This document shows positions 1 through 12,600 of a DNA stretch of 64,000 nucleotides, piece by piece. The translations under genes and the position numbers were made by a program. Below the pieces are notes generated by a model. That model was not told the DNA's origin, did not search any database, and saw only the letters and a program-made list of their open reading frames with translations. The stretch comes from Sanderia malayensis (taxonomy: Eukaryota > Cnidaria > Scyphozoa > Semaeostomeae > Pelagiidae). Position 1 is the stretch's first letter, and the number at the start of each line of letters is the position of its first letter. The stretch is taken from assembly GCA_013076295.1 (NCBI GenBank), contig RQOL01000466.1, positions 5,065,080 to 5,129,079 on the forward strand. The letters run 5' to 3'.

Positions 1-164
1 GAACAATTCTTGGTATATTGGCATTGTGCTTGGACTTCAAAATGACGATGGTGAACTTCAAATGTGCGTTCATGCCTTCTTCACTCACGGTTGACTTTCG
101 TCATTACATACACAAGTTCCTTATATCGTTGTTTACTAATTTGACCCTTTATTTTCCTTTACAG

Positions 165-615
165 TTTGGATAGACTTGACAGGAGCCTTGAGTTGCAAGA
201 GACAGACACAGTTGACCAGGCTGAAATAAGAAATGGCAGATTCTGTTTGCAACGCAAGCCATTTAGAAAGGATCGAATTCAGTTAAGCGATGAAGTATCA
301 AATTTATCCCAGGCACCAAGGGTCCCCAAAAGACAACGAAAGTCGGAAATCAGGTATCACTATGTGCTGGGTTGTTGCAAAGGATGGCATGGTGTGGCAT
401 GCAACCAAGGTAGTCTCATGCTTTCATATTCTTACGTTTTATATCATATGTTTACAATAGATTTAATATTTCTGACGATACTTTGTCTCTATGCCCTCTG
501 CCTTGTATGTTTTTAGCGACGTGGCCTGATAAAGAACTGGAAGACCTTAAAAGTGATATTGACAATGACTTCCAGCAAGATATTTCTCAGAACGATGTTT
601 TCAAAAGACAGACAG
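165..615 (+). CDS. EMI-like C-terminal segment and linker (exons 165-409 and 517-615)
   Basis: First two exons seen of the giant glycoprotein gene. Exon 165-409 follows a pyrimidine-rich acceptor and ends in a Cys-Cys-x-Gly-Trp motif ([15 protein letters not shown]) typical of the end of an EMI domain, the module that starts SCO-spondin and several matrix proteins. The sequence before it is basic and unrecognised. Exon 517-615 adds an acidic linker with no known domain ([12 protein letters not shown] and onward). Both exons leave in phase 1, matching the EGF exons that follow. The ATG-like start near 166 is not a real start because the exon is internal. The EMI assignment rests on one motif and is tentative. 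Confidence 0.6.
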
Positions 616-3600
616 GTAGGGAAGTACATAGAGGGAAATTTGTTGGTTGGTACACTGGGCCATTGTAATCCTGTTCATTTGAAAATTTTGCAGTTGTTAT
701 ATTTTCGTGCTATTCAAATATTCAAGCTGAAATGACTAATCAGGCCCGTATCTATAATAATAATCTTGAAGATATACCGTGCTTCCTCTAATTAGCGCCC
801 ACTCTCTTTTAACCGCCCTCTCCAATAAGCGCCCACCTTAAAATCAAAAAGTGTGAACTAATTCTTAAATTTTCACTGTTTGGTTCAAATAATTTTGCCA
901 AATATTTTTCTAATTTTGCAAAATATTGAATAAACGCCCGGACACTTATTAGAGGAAATACGGTAGCTCTAATCGAATAAGTAGAGACCTGGGACACATA
1001 CTAATCTCATTCATTCTGATTCTGATTCTGATACTGATTTTCAATGATTCTGACTCTGACTTATCACGATTCTGTTGTTTTGTTCCATATGCATACACGA
1101 ATTACTTTTTATACCGTAAATTCTCGAGCTGCCCCCTCGAAAAAGCTGCAAAGAACTAAGAACTGCAAATTGTTAATAAACCCCCACTTCCAACATTGAT
1201 TTTTGCCATCTGAGGTTCTGATCGGCATTCTTTCGAGAAAGTAGTTTATTAGTTGCGAAATTTCAACTGAAATATGACCAACTAGTTGCTGGCTTTTTTC
1301 ATGGCACGCTGATTGAAATACAGCACGCCAATCGCATTACTGCTATGTTGCACGACCTCCCCCCCTCAAATAACCCCCTATCCAAAAATGTTAATATTAA
1401 ATAGGCTCCAGCGGGCTAACTTGAAGATTTTTAGTAATGGTGAGTACTATTGTAATGTGTTAGTTGGAGAATGTCGCAAACGCAGAAAGAACAACGTGGT
1501 TATATATCCGCCATTAATCTATCTATCTCTCTATCTCATCATCAAAAAGAGGTTATGGTTAGGGCTAGTAATAATATAATGTAATACAGTTTAATATTAA
1601 TAAACACAATACGATAATAAAAGTAGCATTACAATGAGTACAACGCACAAATGCTCAAGTAACCGTAATAGAAATAAATCTGAGAGCGTTTTTTAGATTT
1701 TTCCTTGAAGCAAGATGTGTATTGACTTGATTATAATAGCAATTAATTTTTGCAGCACAATGCGCCTTTCCCTGCTACAATGGAGGTACCTGCACTGGCC
1801 CAGACACGTGTACATGTGCGAATGGATACCGAGGCTATATGTGCCATAAGCGTAAGACATTCATAATTTCTTATTATTTGTTGCCATGCTCTTGTAACCG
1901 ATTTGAGTTAAGTAACGAACGTAACATAATATAATAAGTTATAGTAATAATTAAAGCACTAACTATAGTAATTATAATTGTATTCATTTTAGTAAAAGTA
2001 ATAAAAATAATAATGATAATGTTTATTGTTTTTGTAGCTGTTTGTAACCAGGTATGTCAAAACCAGGGAGTCTGTGTTGCGCCAGACGAGTGCTCATGCG
2101 CAAATGGGTATACTGGAAGTCTCTGCGAAAAAGGTGATAAGGCGACATTCAATCAAATTTTTAGCATTTTAGTTTGTTTTTGCTTTCAGGGAGCTTCAGG
2201 TGTATTTGTGTGTATATTCCAAAATAAAGTAGAACTATAGTTATACATATATACAGGATATACAGAAATGTTTTGTAATTATGGTGATTTATTTTTCTTA
2301 GCTATTTGCTATCCACCATGCCAAAACAATGGGACGTGTACTGCTCCAAATGTTTGCCAGTGTGCTCCAGATTGGACTGGAGCAAGTTGCGAAATGTGTA
2401 AGAATTTACGAATACACCTATAATATTAGACAAAAATCCTTTGGACACTTGTAAAAATGCAAAATAAAGGCCATCAACCCGTAATGTTCATTTTTTATTA
2501 ACTTTATTCAAACCCCAACTGCCGTAAAGCAATTCTGCTTTCTCAATCAGCTCTCTTTAATCAACCATGCAAATGGAATTTTGTCGATATTTGCATGCCT
2601 ATATGCTTATCCACTATTGTAAATTAATAATTTCTTGACATTTAATTTACTTCGGCCATGGTCAAATAGTATTTTCTCTTTTCAATTCCAGCAACATTGA
2701 CTACGACCACACCGATCGTCACAACAGCAAAATACATTCCAGGTATCTAGTAAAATGCACACCTCAAACAACTTAAAACGAAACCGTCCACATCAACTTA
2801 TAGTTGCGTTAGACACAGCCTGTATAATATAAAATATACATACATACATACATACATACATACATACATACATACATACATACATACATACATACATACA
2901 TACATACATCAATGACTGAAGGATCAAATCTATCAGATCAAAACTAGAATGCCACCATCGAACTTGGAATGTTTACTTACTAAACCTTGTTTTCCTTTAT
3001 TTTAGTTCCAAGCCAAGATAAGTCAGTTTGTCAGGTATCAGGTGATTCATTCTTTCGCACCTATGATGGAAGTCATTTCATATTTCCCGGCAAATGCACC
3101 TACCAATTAACAGGCGACTGCGTGGATAACACATTTTCAGTTCACCTTGTCAACGATCCTGGTTGCAGTGCACGCCCTTTGCAACCCTGTAAAAGGTCCA
3201 TCAACTTGTATTTGGAAAGTGCGTACATTAAGATTCACCTTGATCAAAGTTTTCGCGTTACAGTCAACGATAAAAACGTCACTCTACCGTATGTCATGAA
3301 CAGCGTTATAATCCAACACGTTGGATCGTATGTCTTGTTCTACGGTCTTTCTGACGTAGTTATCAAGTGGGATGGGCATGCCAGTGTTTATGTTGAACTG
3401 CCAAAGTCGTTTATGAATAAAACGTGTGGACTGTGTGGCAATTTCGATGGTTCTCCCTATAATGATTGGTCAACAAAGGAAAAATCCCTCACTTACAGTG
3501 TTGCTAGTTTTGGCAATAGTTGGAAAATGACTGGCCTGTCTGATAACTGCCCTGACGTCGTTGACGGTGATAATGCTTCAGTCTATGACCAACTGCCAGC

Positions 3601-6600
3601 AGAGAGAAAGATTGCAGTGGATCACATCTGCGCAAGATTGAACAATGAGACGGTATTTCATGCTTGTCATAGCGCTGTCGATACAAAGTCGTACGTTGAA
3701 CAATGCAGGGAAGACGTCGCGGCGTGCAGCGCATCTCTAAGTGATGAATGCGCTTGCAATGCCTTTACGCAATATTCCAGGGGATGCGCAAGGAAAAACG
3801 TCATTCTGAGCTGGAGGAGGCACGATTTTTGTCGTAAGTCTGGCAGAAATTGCAAATAATTCGATGCTTTGTGTTTATTTGACAAAGAAGAAGGCAGTAA
3901 AATAAATACATTTCTTATATACATCAATCCAACAGCTAATCTCATCACATTGCGTCCCTGTGCCTCACTCGTTTTTCCTCGCTCTGTTGTCGCTCCCTTG
4001 TGTTGAGCGAGTTACCAACGAGGCACAGGGATGCAATGTATTATAGAGCAATCTAATTGACCGGTCCTTATTTTGTCAGCTATGAACTGCACGGGAAAGA
4101 AAACTTTCTCCGAATGTGGCACACAGTGCCAGAAGACGTGCCAAACTTTGAACCGAAACTTCATCTGCAGAAGCCATTGTGTTGACGGCTGTTTTTGTCC
4201 AGCGGGGACAGTCAGTACCAAAGAAGGGGCCTGCATCTCACAGAGTGAATGTCCTTGCATTCATGGAAACAAGGTTTATAAAGCTGGTGAAAGGATAAAG
4301 AAAGATTGTAACTATTGGTATGGCAAGGCAACCATTTTATTTCTTTACGTCCGCCTGTTTGTTCCATTACCGTAAATCCTCGAATAAGCCCCCACCTTCG
4401 AATAAGCCCTCCCATTGAATAAGCCCCCATCCTGGTAATCATTTGCAAGGATATTGAGCCCAAGTTTCCAGACATTGAAGTCGTTTAGTGAATGCATTGC
4501 AAATAATAGCAAGTTTAAACCAATTACTTCATTGATTGGCTGCATCATGTAGCTTTAATTTTGCTTAATATTGAAAATAATCCAGCTAAAATTTCATTTT
4601 TGCAAATAAGCCCCCGGGAGCTTATTCTAGGATTTACGGTATATTATTTTGTGGAATGCCTCTTTTATTCCACTTTATTGAACAATGGTATATTATAAAG
4701 TGTTTTACATATGTTTCAATTGCAGTTACTGCATGCATGGAAAATGGAATTGTGGAAACGAATCCTGTCCTGGTATGTTGTCAATATGATTCTCAGAAGC
4801 TTTAGGTTAACTACTAATAATCCTCTTCCTGCTATTGATTTCTTCATTATGTATTAATTTTCAGCAACATGCCTTATACATGGGGATCCGCATTTTGTCA
4901 CATTTGACGGATCTTTGTATGACTATATGGGTATTTGCCAATTTGTTCTGGTCAAGGAAACAGACTCCACTGACTTCTCTGTGGTACTGAACACCGTTTC
5001 ATGCGCCACTGGTACAGTGGCAGTTGTGCCAAAGAAGTGACAATCAAGATCAATGGCACAGTCATCAATTTGGGACAAAAGAGTCGAGTCACGGTTCAAG
5101 GCGTTGTCAAAAAGCCACCTTACGAAAGTAATGGAATATTGCTGCGAAGAGTGAGTATAAAGCTTTGCATGTCACAATACTTCAACCCCTTGTCTAGAAA
5201 ATACAAATTTTTATCTACGATGCTGTCGGTGTGAGTTGCTAACCAATCTGATCTTGGATGTCAGAACCATTTCCTCCTAGTTAACAAATATAAACGTCGA
5301 TTCATTTTTAAATAAAGAGTGTTTGGGCAAGCGAGTAGATGTTCGTGAGTGGGGAAAAATGTTGTGTTCTGTTTAGATGAATACCGTAAATCCTCGAATT
5401 AGCCCCCTGGGGGCTTATTTATTTTTCACATTTTCAGAGGGGGGCTTATTCGAGGGGGGGGCTTATCCTATACAGATAGAAGGTTGTAACGGCGTTTGAT
5501 TTATTAGGTACCACTCGCTAAGCCTTTTTCAACATGTAGTGCAATGGTCTTTTTCTTTTACCTTCACAGGCATCGTCAAGCTTCCTTAGGTTGACGATAT
5601 CTTCCGGTGCCGAAATCTGGTTTGATGGAAGGACCAAGGTTTACATAACCCTGACACCAGCTTTCAAAGGAAAGACTGCTGGATTGTGTGGCACATTTAA
5701 TGACAACCAAAACGACGATTTTCAAACACCGGAAAAAATCACAGAACCAAATCCAATAGCATTTGGAAATTCATGGAAACTGTCTGCAGCATGCCAAAAT
5801 GATGTCTACAGAAGTCACCCATGCGACGTTCAAGTAAGACGCGCCACTCATGTCTCTTCATCCCCACCCCCTTTTCAATGTTTGATAATGCTTTCTCTTC
5901 TACCTTTATGTTTTTCCTCGTGATCAGCAGAATGATACAACAACATAACAATTAGCTTAATTGCGATATTTTGTGTTGTGTTGTGTTGTGTTGTGTTGTG
6001 TTGTGTTGTGTTGTGTTGTGTTGTGTAATGTTATGTAGTGTGGCGTGACATGGTGAACACAGTAGGGAAGATATTTTTTCTCTTAGCCTGTGTCACTTCA
6101 TCGGGTGGGAGGGACAAATTTTACTAAATTGCGACAAAGCGACAGACCTCTTTATTTATGAAATATTCAGGTAGTGGCTTTCAAGGATGTTGTATGAGAC
6201 GTATTCAATTAATTTGATACACTGTCGTCTCAGGGATGATCAATGTGCAAAAGCTATAGGCTCATGCAAGCCTTGCTTTGTATCATGTCTAAATAATAAC
6301 TGTTCCTTACGGGCAATGGCATTCCTCAGTACACCGTATTGGTATAAAAACAACTGCATTGCATAGGTTCTCGCATGTTTTTGGATACGTCGGACCACAA
6401 GGAATGTATTCACTTCCATAGTCACATAATTTTTCTTCTTTATTTTGACACAGATTCAAAGAGCCCAGGCGGCGGACAAGAAATGCAACAAACTGCTTCA
6501 AGCACCGTTTTCCAACTGTCACAGCGTAATTGATCCAAAGCCTTACATCGCATCTTGCAGATACGATGTTTGTGCGTGCAACCACCCGATTGACTGTCTT

Positions 6601-9600
6601 TGCGACGCAATATCAACGTACTCAGCTGCATGCGCACATCAGGGAGTTGTTGTCAATTGGAGGGGATCGAACGTCATCCCAGAATGTGGGTGGTTGGTTT
6701 TTTATAATTTTAAAAATGTCAACAGATGTAGAAATAAGTAGGAAAGTAATTATTAAAAATGAGGGGGCAATAAATCATAAACAAAGAAGTAAGCTGAGAA
6801 ATGGAGACAAATGCAGAGAAAATAACAGATGAGTAGATAGCAATATAGATGAACAAGTAATCGAAGAATCAACCTGAACTGAACAATGTATAACAATCTT
6901 TGATCGGTACAGAACTTCTAAATAGCTTTGAAAATCGGAAACATAGCGAAACATAATCACCGGTGATGATTGGTTGTTTTTGCGCTATACCTGTCATTCA
7001 CCTCTTTTCTGATTGGCCAATTTCGATCCTCTTCTGGGTATAATTATTCGTTAGGTTTTCATTTTCGTTCTCTTTCTGACGTACGATACTACTCCGATGA
7101 GTGTCAGACCGCTATGTTTCCGATTTTCAAAGCTATTTTAAACAATGTATGATGTTAAACAATATAAACATAATATTAAAAAACATACTTTGTTCTGCAG
7201 ATATGAATTGTCCATCAGGAACCATTTATCAGGAATGTGGAAACAGCTGCATAAGGAGCTGTCACGATTTGACAAGAAATTCAGTTTGCACAAACAGATG
7301 TGTGGCGGGCTGCAATTGTCCAAATGGCACCGTACTGAATCAATACGACAACTGCGTGCCACATAGCAAATGTACTTGCTATGTCAATGGAAATATGTAC
7401 TCACCTGGCCATGTCACGTATAAAGACAACTGCGAGAAATGGTATAAAGCTTGAGTTTTTAATTACTGCTACTACTACTACTACTACTACTACTACTTAC
7501 TACTACTGCTACTACTATATCCATGCAATAAAAACCCGCATGTAAGAGCCAGTTGATAAAAAAGCTCGATGCTGATGTTTCTGTTTTTAACAATAGAAGG
7601 AACAATAGGCTATTGTTTGTTAACAATAAGCTGGATGCAAAACTGGCAGGGTTTCTTATGTGGGTTTTCGCCACATCACTAAGCATTTGTAAGGGCTGCT
7701 GTAGCTGTATAATGATACGAATACTTTCATTGAATAAAACTGTTGGGGTATTTTACTACATTACAGTGTCTGCAAGGATGGAAAATATGAATGTACCATT
7801 GATGAACTTTGCAAGAATCAGACATGTCCTTCGAATCAGGAGTGGATAAATTTCGGATCTGAATGTGCCAAGTCGTGTGCAACGTTGCATTTTCCCTGCT
7901 TTAATTTTATCACAAAAGCCGGCTGCCAGTGCAGACCGCCAACCGTTTGGGATGATAGTATTCAGCGATGTGTCAATGCAACATCTTGCCCATGCCATCA
8001 TCATGGAAGAAGTTATCGGTCAGGCGAGCGAATTCAGTGGGATTGTAATTATTGGTAAGACAATTGCGTTCCACTTGTCTCAATTATATTACGTTCTTGT
8101 ATGCTTGGTATATTTTTCTTTTTCGAGTTTAAAAGTCAACGGACGCTTGTTGCTGAGATTTTAGTTCAAAATTCACAAAATCATCCCGGTTTGGTTAAAC
8201 TTGTAGCAGGTTCTTAGATTACCATTCATCCTTGATTGAAGTCCAAAATAAGCCCCCATGGGACCTCATTCGAACGCCCAAATATTGAACCTATAGCACC
8301 ACAAAAACCGATGATTGATTCAGACAACTGTAGCGATTATGAAACCCTTGTTGGCTAAAGAATTTATTGTAAAATGTTCACTTTCTTGTGCAACTATCGA
8401 GTGCAAAACATGGCATTTGAATAAAATCGAAAGTTGTGTCCTTTTCTATGTCAACCGTTGACAGAAATGCCAAGCTTTAAAATAACCCACCCTTTTAAAT
8501 TAGCCCTATACCTAGAAATTCCTTTTTGCAAGTGCCTCCCTGGGTGCTTATTCAAAGATTTATTTTATATTCCAAGGCTTTTGGGATCTGGTTACGTTAC
8601 TCTACCAGCTAGCTGGACTGAATCTCTTTATTCCTTGTGAATATGTTTGTGTTTGTCTCTTCAGTGATTGTCACATAGGAACAGAGGTTTATCATATCAT
8701 AAACGTAATCAGGAGTATTTATGTGCGCAACGTTACGAGAGATACTTCTCACCATTGTGAATATATTTGTGTCTGTCCGTGTTCAGTGATTTTCATAATA
8801 AGAATAAAGGTTTATTGTGTCAGGAACATGAGTGGGGACATGAAAAAACCTCTTTTCCATATCTCTGTACTTAAGGTCGAGCTTTTAAGTATTTTCAGAC
8901 CTCTATCTCTGTAATTTATCCGTTAACAAAATAAAACTAGCTTGGTTTTACAGCGACTAACATATTTAAAAACTGTGAAAAAACTAAAAATTGAACATCA
9001 ATCTACTTGCAGCACTTGTGTTGGAAAACAATGGTCGTGTACCAACAACTCTTGCAAAGGAACATGCTCAACATATGGTGACCCTCATTATACGTCATTC
9101 GATGGAAAGATGTTCAAGTATCAAGGACCTTGCGATTACACAATGGCGCAGGACTATTGCAATGGAAATCAGGGGACTTTTCGTGTTCAAACCCAAAACA
9201 TTGCCTGTGGTACTACCGGCGTGACGTGTACAAAGCAAATCACGGTGCAATTTGGAGACACAATCGTCATCATAGAAAAAGGCAAGCCAATCGTGAAGAA
9301 GCCAGCGCTTGGTCACCTGACCATTAGCACAGAACACAGCATCATATACAGTGGAATCTACTTAATCATCTTCACTGAAATTGGTGTGACCGTTACCTGG
9401 GACCAAGGCACTCGGTTATATGTCACTATTGATGCCAAGTATAAAGGTGATTTGTTGGGTTAATTGTCAGTCAATTTAGTGAAGCAACCAAGGCAACCAT
9501 AAACCTGATTGGTTTCAGGACGCATCTGTGAAAGCTGCTCATCGGAATTTGTAAGAATAGAACAAAGTCATGGAGCTATTGTCCCATACGATGAAAACCC

Positions 9601-12600
9601 TCGAGACAGGCCTCCCCTCTAAAAACCACCCTTTCTCATCCTGATAATTAATGCAAGGATGATAAATCCAAGCACCAAGATGATGAAGCTGTGCAGTGAA
9701 TGCAATGTCAGTAGCAGCAAGTCATTCGCCAAACAAAACAGAACTTATAATCGTTTGACAGCATATAGTTTTTATAAAGCTTAATATGGAATAAAAATGT
9801 TGTTTTTGCAAATAAGCCCACCCTTGTGCCTAATTCGGGAATTTAATGCATGTTTTTCATGCCGTCATGCTGATTGTCTGTTTGTTTAACAGGTAAGACG
9901 TGCGGACTTTGTGGTAATTTCGATGGCGATCGCAACAACGACTTCAAGACACCCGAGAATGACGTAGTCGCATTGCCGACAACATTCGGTGATAGCTGGA
10001 AGTTACGCGAAACATGTCCCAGTGCGAAAGACCCACCACACGCATGTTCCATACACAAACATCGTGCTTCGTGGTCTCACAAGATGTGCAACGTGTTGAA
10101 TAAAGAACTGTTCAAGCCGTGTCACCTTGCAGTTAATCCAAAGCCGTACTTTGATGCATGTTTCTTTGATACGTGTGCGTGCGATCTTGGAGGTGATAGC
10201 GTGTGCTTGTGCACGGCCATTGCTGCTTACGCCGCGGAATGCAGCAGACATAATATTCACATCCGATGGAGATCACAACAGTTGTGTCGTAAGAATCAAG
10301 CTTTATGTCGTCGATTCTCGTTTGTTAGAACTGCGTAATGTGCCTTTATTGTCTACGCTTCAGAGTAATGCCATGTATATATACACACAACACACACAGC
10401 ATACAACACAACACAACACAACACAACACAAGACGAAATATCGCAATTAAACTCATTGCTATGTTGCTGTAGCATTCTGTTTCACAATTAACCTGTCTAT
10501 TTTACTTTTCCAGCCATGCAATGTGACTATGGAAGTGAATACATTCCTTGTGGCCCAACGTATCCAAAGACATGCGATAATCTCTGCACTGCAGTGCCTC
10601 TTATACCAATACGGTGTACTGAAGGATGCCATTGTCCAAATGGAACCGTGTATAAAAATGGACGTTGTGTCGCACCCTCACAATGCTCTTGCCTAGTCAA
10701 TGGAGTTACTCACCCACCTGGAGCATTTATTATCAAGAACTGTCAACAATGGTATGCAATTTTTAAGTAATCTTATCCTTATGCTTAGGACAAACTATAT
10801 AACCATGCATAGACTATGGTGGCCTTTTTGGTTTAATTTGTATCCATGTCAAGCTTAGGAATTGGAAATTGTATGCTCATACTTAGAAGTTGTCTGTCCA
10901 CAGCTTTTCTAATTGGCCATCTCGATTCTTTCTTTAGTCAATGTACTGATGGATGTTTGAAATGCTCTGGGCCAACATGTGCCCCTACAACAGGTAAGTC
11001 ATTCTCGTTTTCAATTTCTATTCTCGTTTTCATTTTCTATTCCATCCGTTTGAAAGGACCATCTGCCAGATCAACGTTTGTGGAAAACAATCTAACCTTT
11101 GCTCCACTAGTCAGATATGTTGCTTTCATCTGACAATAATGGCAATGTGTAGTAGAAGTAAATTCAGTTTCCATTCATCTATTTATCTACTCTTCTATTA
11201 TTTATCTAAATGTCCTCTACAGTAACTTAAGCATGCTAGCAGGTAGGTATTGCATAAAAACGTTAGCAGGTTAGTAGATCAAGTTGAAGGTAATTTCGAT
11301 ACACTAAAGTTGAATTAAAATTAAATGAAAGTTAAGTTAAGCACTAGTTAAATCAAAATGAAAGAAAAATTAACTTAACAGCGTGACTACCTGAGTTTCA
11401 TACCTGACGAACCAATAACAAAGTGATTTCTCTACCTTACCAGTCCCAACAACAATAAGGACAGCTTTGAAGAACGCAACAGGAGGCTCGTCCATAAAGC
11501 CACCAACTACAGTACTGACAACTGGAACAACAACAAGAATACCATTTACAGAGCTGACAACAAAAGCACGCCCAACCTTCCCTCCACATACAACAGCTGC
11601 CTGCAGTGGATTTAAATGCAAAAGCGGCTCGTGTATACCGCTTTCGTAAGTACATATTCAGATACGATGCATATGAATACCGTAAAAACTCTATTATATC
11701 ACGTCTTTATCAAGCCTCTCTAATGCACCCTCTCAAAGCGAGCACAATCCCTGTATTAAGACCACTTGTTGTTTTGATGTTGTGAAGGGTGATGAAACTG
11801 TGATTGATTAAACCATCAGACCTCAAAAACGTTATTTCGCAGGTATTTTACAGACAAGTTTCTGAAATTGAAATCAGAAATTTAATAAGGTTTTCATCTC
11901 TCTGTCTGTCTCTGATAAGCCCCCTCTAGAACTTCGAAAACGAAAGAAGCCTTTCAAGCCTTCATGGAGCTCATAGGATGAACAAACCATTGACAGTATT
12001 GCAATCTATGCACACTCCAAAAACAATGGCCTCGTACTGGTCAACCTGAAAATATAAGCATGTTCTACAACTCCTAAAACTCTAAAAAAATGATACAAAC
12101 CAGAAACATTTCATGGAAAATACTATCAGCATGGAAACATAACATCCAGTAAACAATATTTGCCGAATCCGTTCGCGCAAAAAGGTCTCGTAATGTACAT
12201 CAGTTCATTGTGGACACTATGCAAATGGAAAATTATCATAATTAAATAGGTATTTTTCAATAACATCAAAGCAATTCATAACATTTTTCTATAACATCAA
12301 AAAATTTGTCGAGGAAGAGGGAGCTTAAATATAGCCCCAGAGCTTGAAATATCGAAATTTTTCGACTACCCTGAGTTACATACTCCCAAATAACAACTCT
12401 TGTTAATCTACATTACACGTAAATTTTTCGTGTAGATACATATGTGATGGGGAAATGGATTGTCCGAATGGTGATGACGAGGTAGGATGCAACATCACAA
12501 CAACAGTATCTGCAGTAAATACAACAGTTGGTCCAACAACAACTATGATAAAACCATCGACGACTACAAAAGCACCCACTACAACAACCACGCGCCAGAG

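Larger units (their letters stand above)
616..1755. other. Intron with two MITE-like elements and a TTCTGA-rich tract
   Basis: No coding signal was seen. Contents: a small TA-flanked inverted-repeat element (777-963), a degenerate TTCTGA/TACTGA tract near 1012-1065 and a diverged longer element (1114-1434). The rest is AT-rich and featureless. Confidence 0.6.

Noticed and set aside
166..516. Possible start codon for the giant gene at 166
   Set aside because: The triplet is TTG directly after a splice acceptor and the frame is an internal exon; the true start is upstream of the window.
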